This document shows positions 5,795 to 5,999 of a stretch of DNA of 5,999 nt, in pieces. The DNA lies in assembly GCA_017997855.1 (NCBI GenBank), contig JAGOEF010000106.1:1-5999 (forward strand). The letters are read 5' to 3'. The DNA comes from Bacteroidales bacterium (GTDB lineage Bacteria; Bacteroidota; Bacteroidia; Bacteroidales; ML635J-15). A program made the translations under genes and the position numbers. The notes below the pieces were generated by a model. The model was not told where the DNA came from and did not search any database. It worked only from the letters and a program-made list of their open reading frames with translations. The stretch's first letter is position 1, and every line of letters starts with the position of its first letter.

Positions 5795-5999
5795 ATGAAT
5801 ACAACTAAATCATTTTTATTGGCAGGAGCAGCGGTAGTATTGCTGTTGATGTCGTCGTGCGGATCTAAAAAGGGTTCCGATAGTAATGCCCAAACAGCTG
5901 CCGACTCGGTGAAGCAGATTAAAACGGTAAAACTGTTGACCCTTTCAAAAACCGAGGTTATGCGAAATCTTGAGTATACAGCGAGTATTTCACCCTACG
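5795..5999 (+). CDS. Periplasmic adaptor (MFP/HlyD-type) lipoprotein of an efflux pump, N-terminal part only
   Basis: The frame opens 21 bases after the channel stop codon and runs off the right edge after 68 complete codons. A lipoprotein signal is clear: basic MNTTKS, hydrophobic FLLAGAAVVLLL, then MSSC with Cys22 as the lipidation site, followed by a polar linker rich in Ser, Asp and Ala (about 23-42). From about residue 43 the segment IKTVKLLTLSKTEVMRNLEY, then TASISPY, matches the first strands of membrane-fusion proteins, where the pattern V-x-V...YTGxVxP precedes the barrel-sandwich domain. Adaptors of this kind bridge an inner-membrane pump and the TolC channel. The pump gene should follow; RND is most common with lipoprotein adaptors, while a MacB-type ABC pump is an alternative. 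No ribosome binding site is evident, suggesting coupling with the channel gene. Role is confident from N-terminus and context, pump class is not. Confidence 0.85.
   Translation, partial: MNTTKSFLLAGAAVVLLLMSSCGSKKGSDSNAQTAADSVKQIKTVKLLTLSKTEVMRNLEYTASISPY

Overview
The window reads as ordinary chromosomal DNA from a member of the Bacteroidota. Three things point there: the protein families (a DUF5916 protein, an S37-type peptidase, and a TetR/TolC/lipoprotein-adaptor efflux cluster with typical Bacteroidota N-termini), the near absence of strong Shine-Dalgarno sites, and two perfect copies of the Bacteroidota -7 promoter element TAnnTTTG, both in front of genes. Genus cannot be judged from the sequence.

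Left part (1-1933, minus strand): one long gene, cut by the left edge, for a secreted outer-membrane protein with an N-terminal CBM9-like domain followed by DUF5916. A 215-base divergent intergenic region (1934-2148) separates it from a plus-strand gene (2149-3453) for a secreted serine peptidase of the S37 (prolyl tri/tetrapeptidyl aminopeptidase) type, with a complete Ser/Asp/His set.

Right part (3643-5999, plus strand): an efflux cluster made of a TetR-family regulator, a TolC-type outer-membrane channel, and the start of a lipoprotein periplasmic adaptor (MFP/HlyD type), cut by the right edge. Channel and adaptor genes are 21 bases apart and surely co-transcribed. An inner-membrane pump gene (RND type most likely) would be expected just past the right edge. 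Together they would form a tripartite pump through both membranes, with the TetR protein as the likely local sensor.

No RNA gene, mobile element, CRISPR array or broken gene was found. The proteins all belong to recognisable families, so no new system is claimed. The least explained signals are non-coding: inverted repeats laid over the tetR promoter, and a cluster of short direct repeats 21 bases apart in front of the tolC-type gene, where a good -7 element lacks a correctly spaced -33 element.
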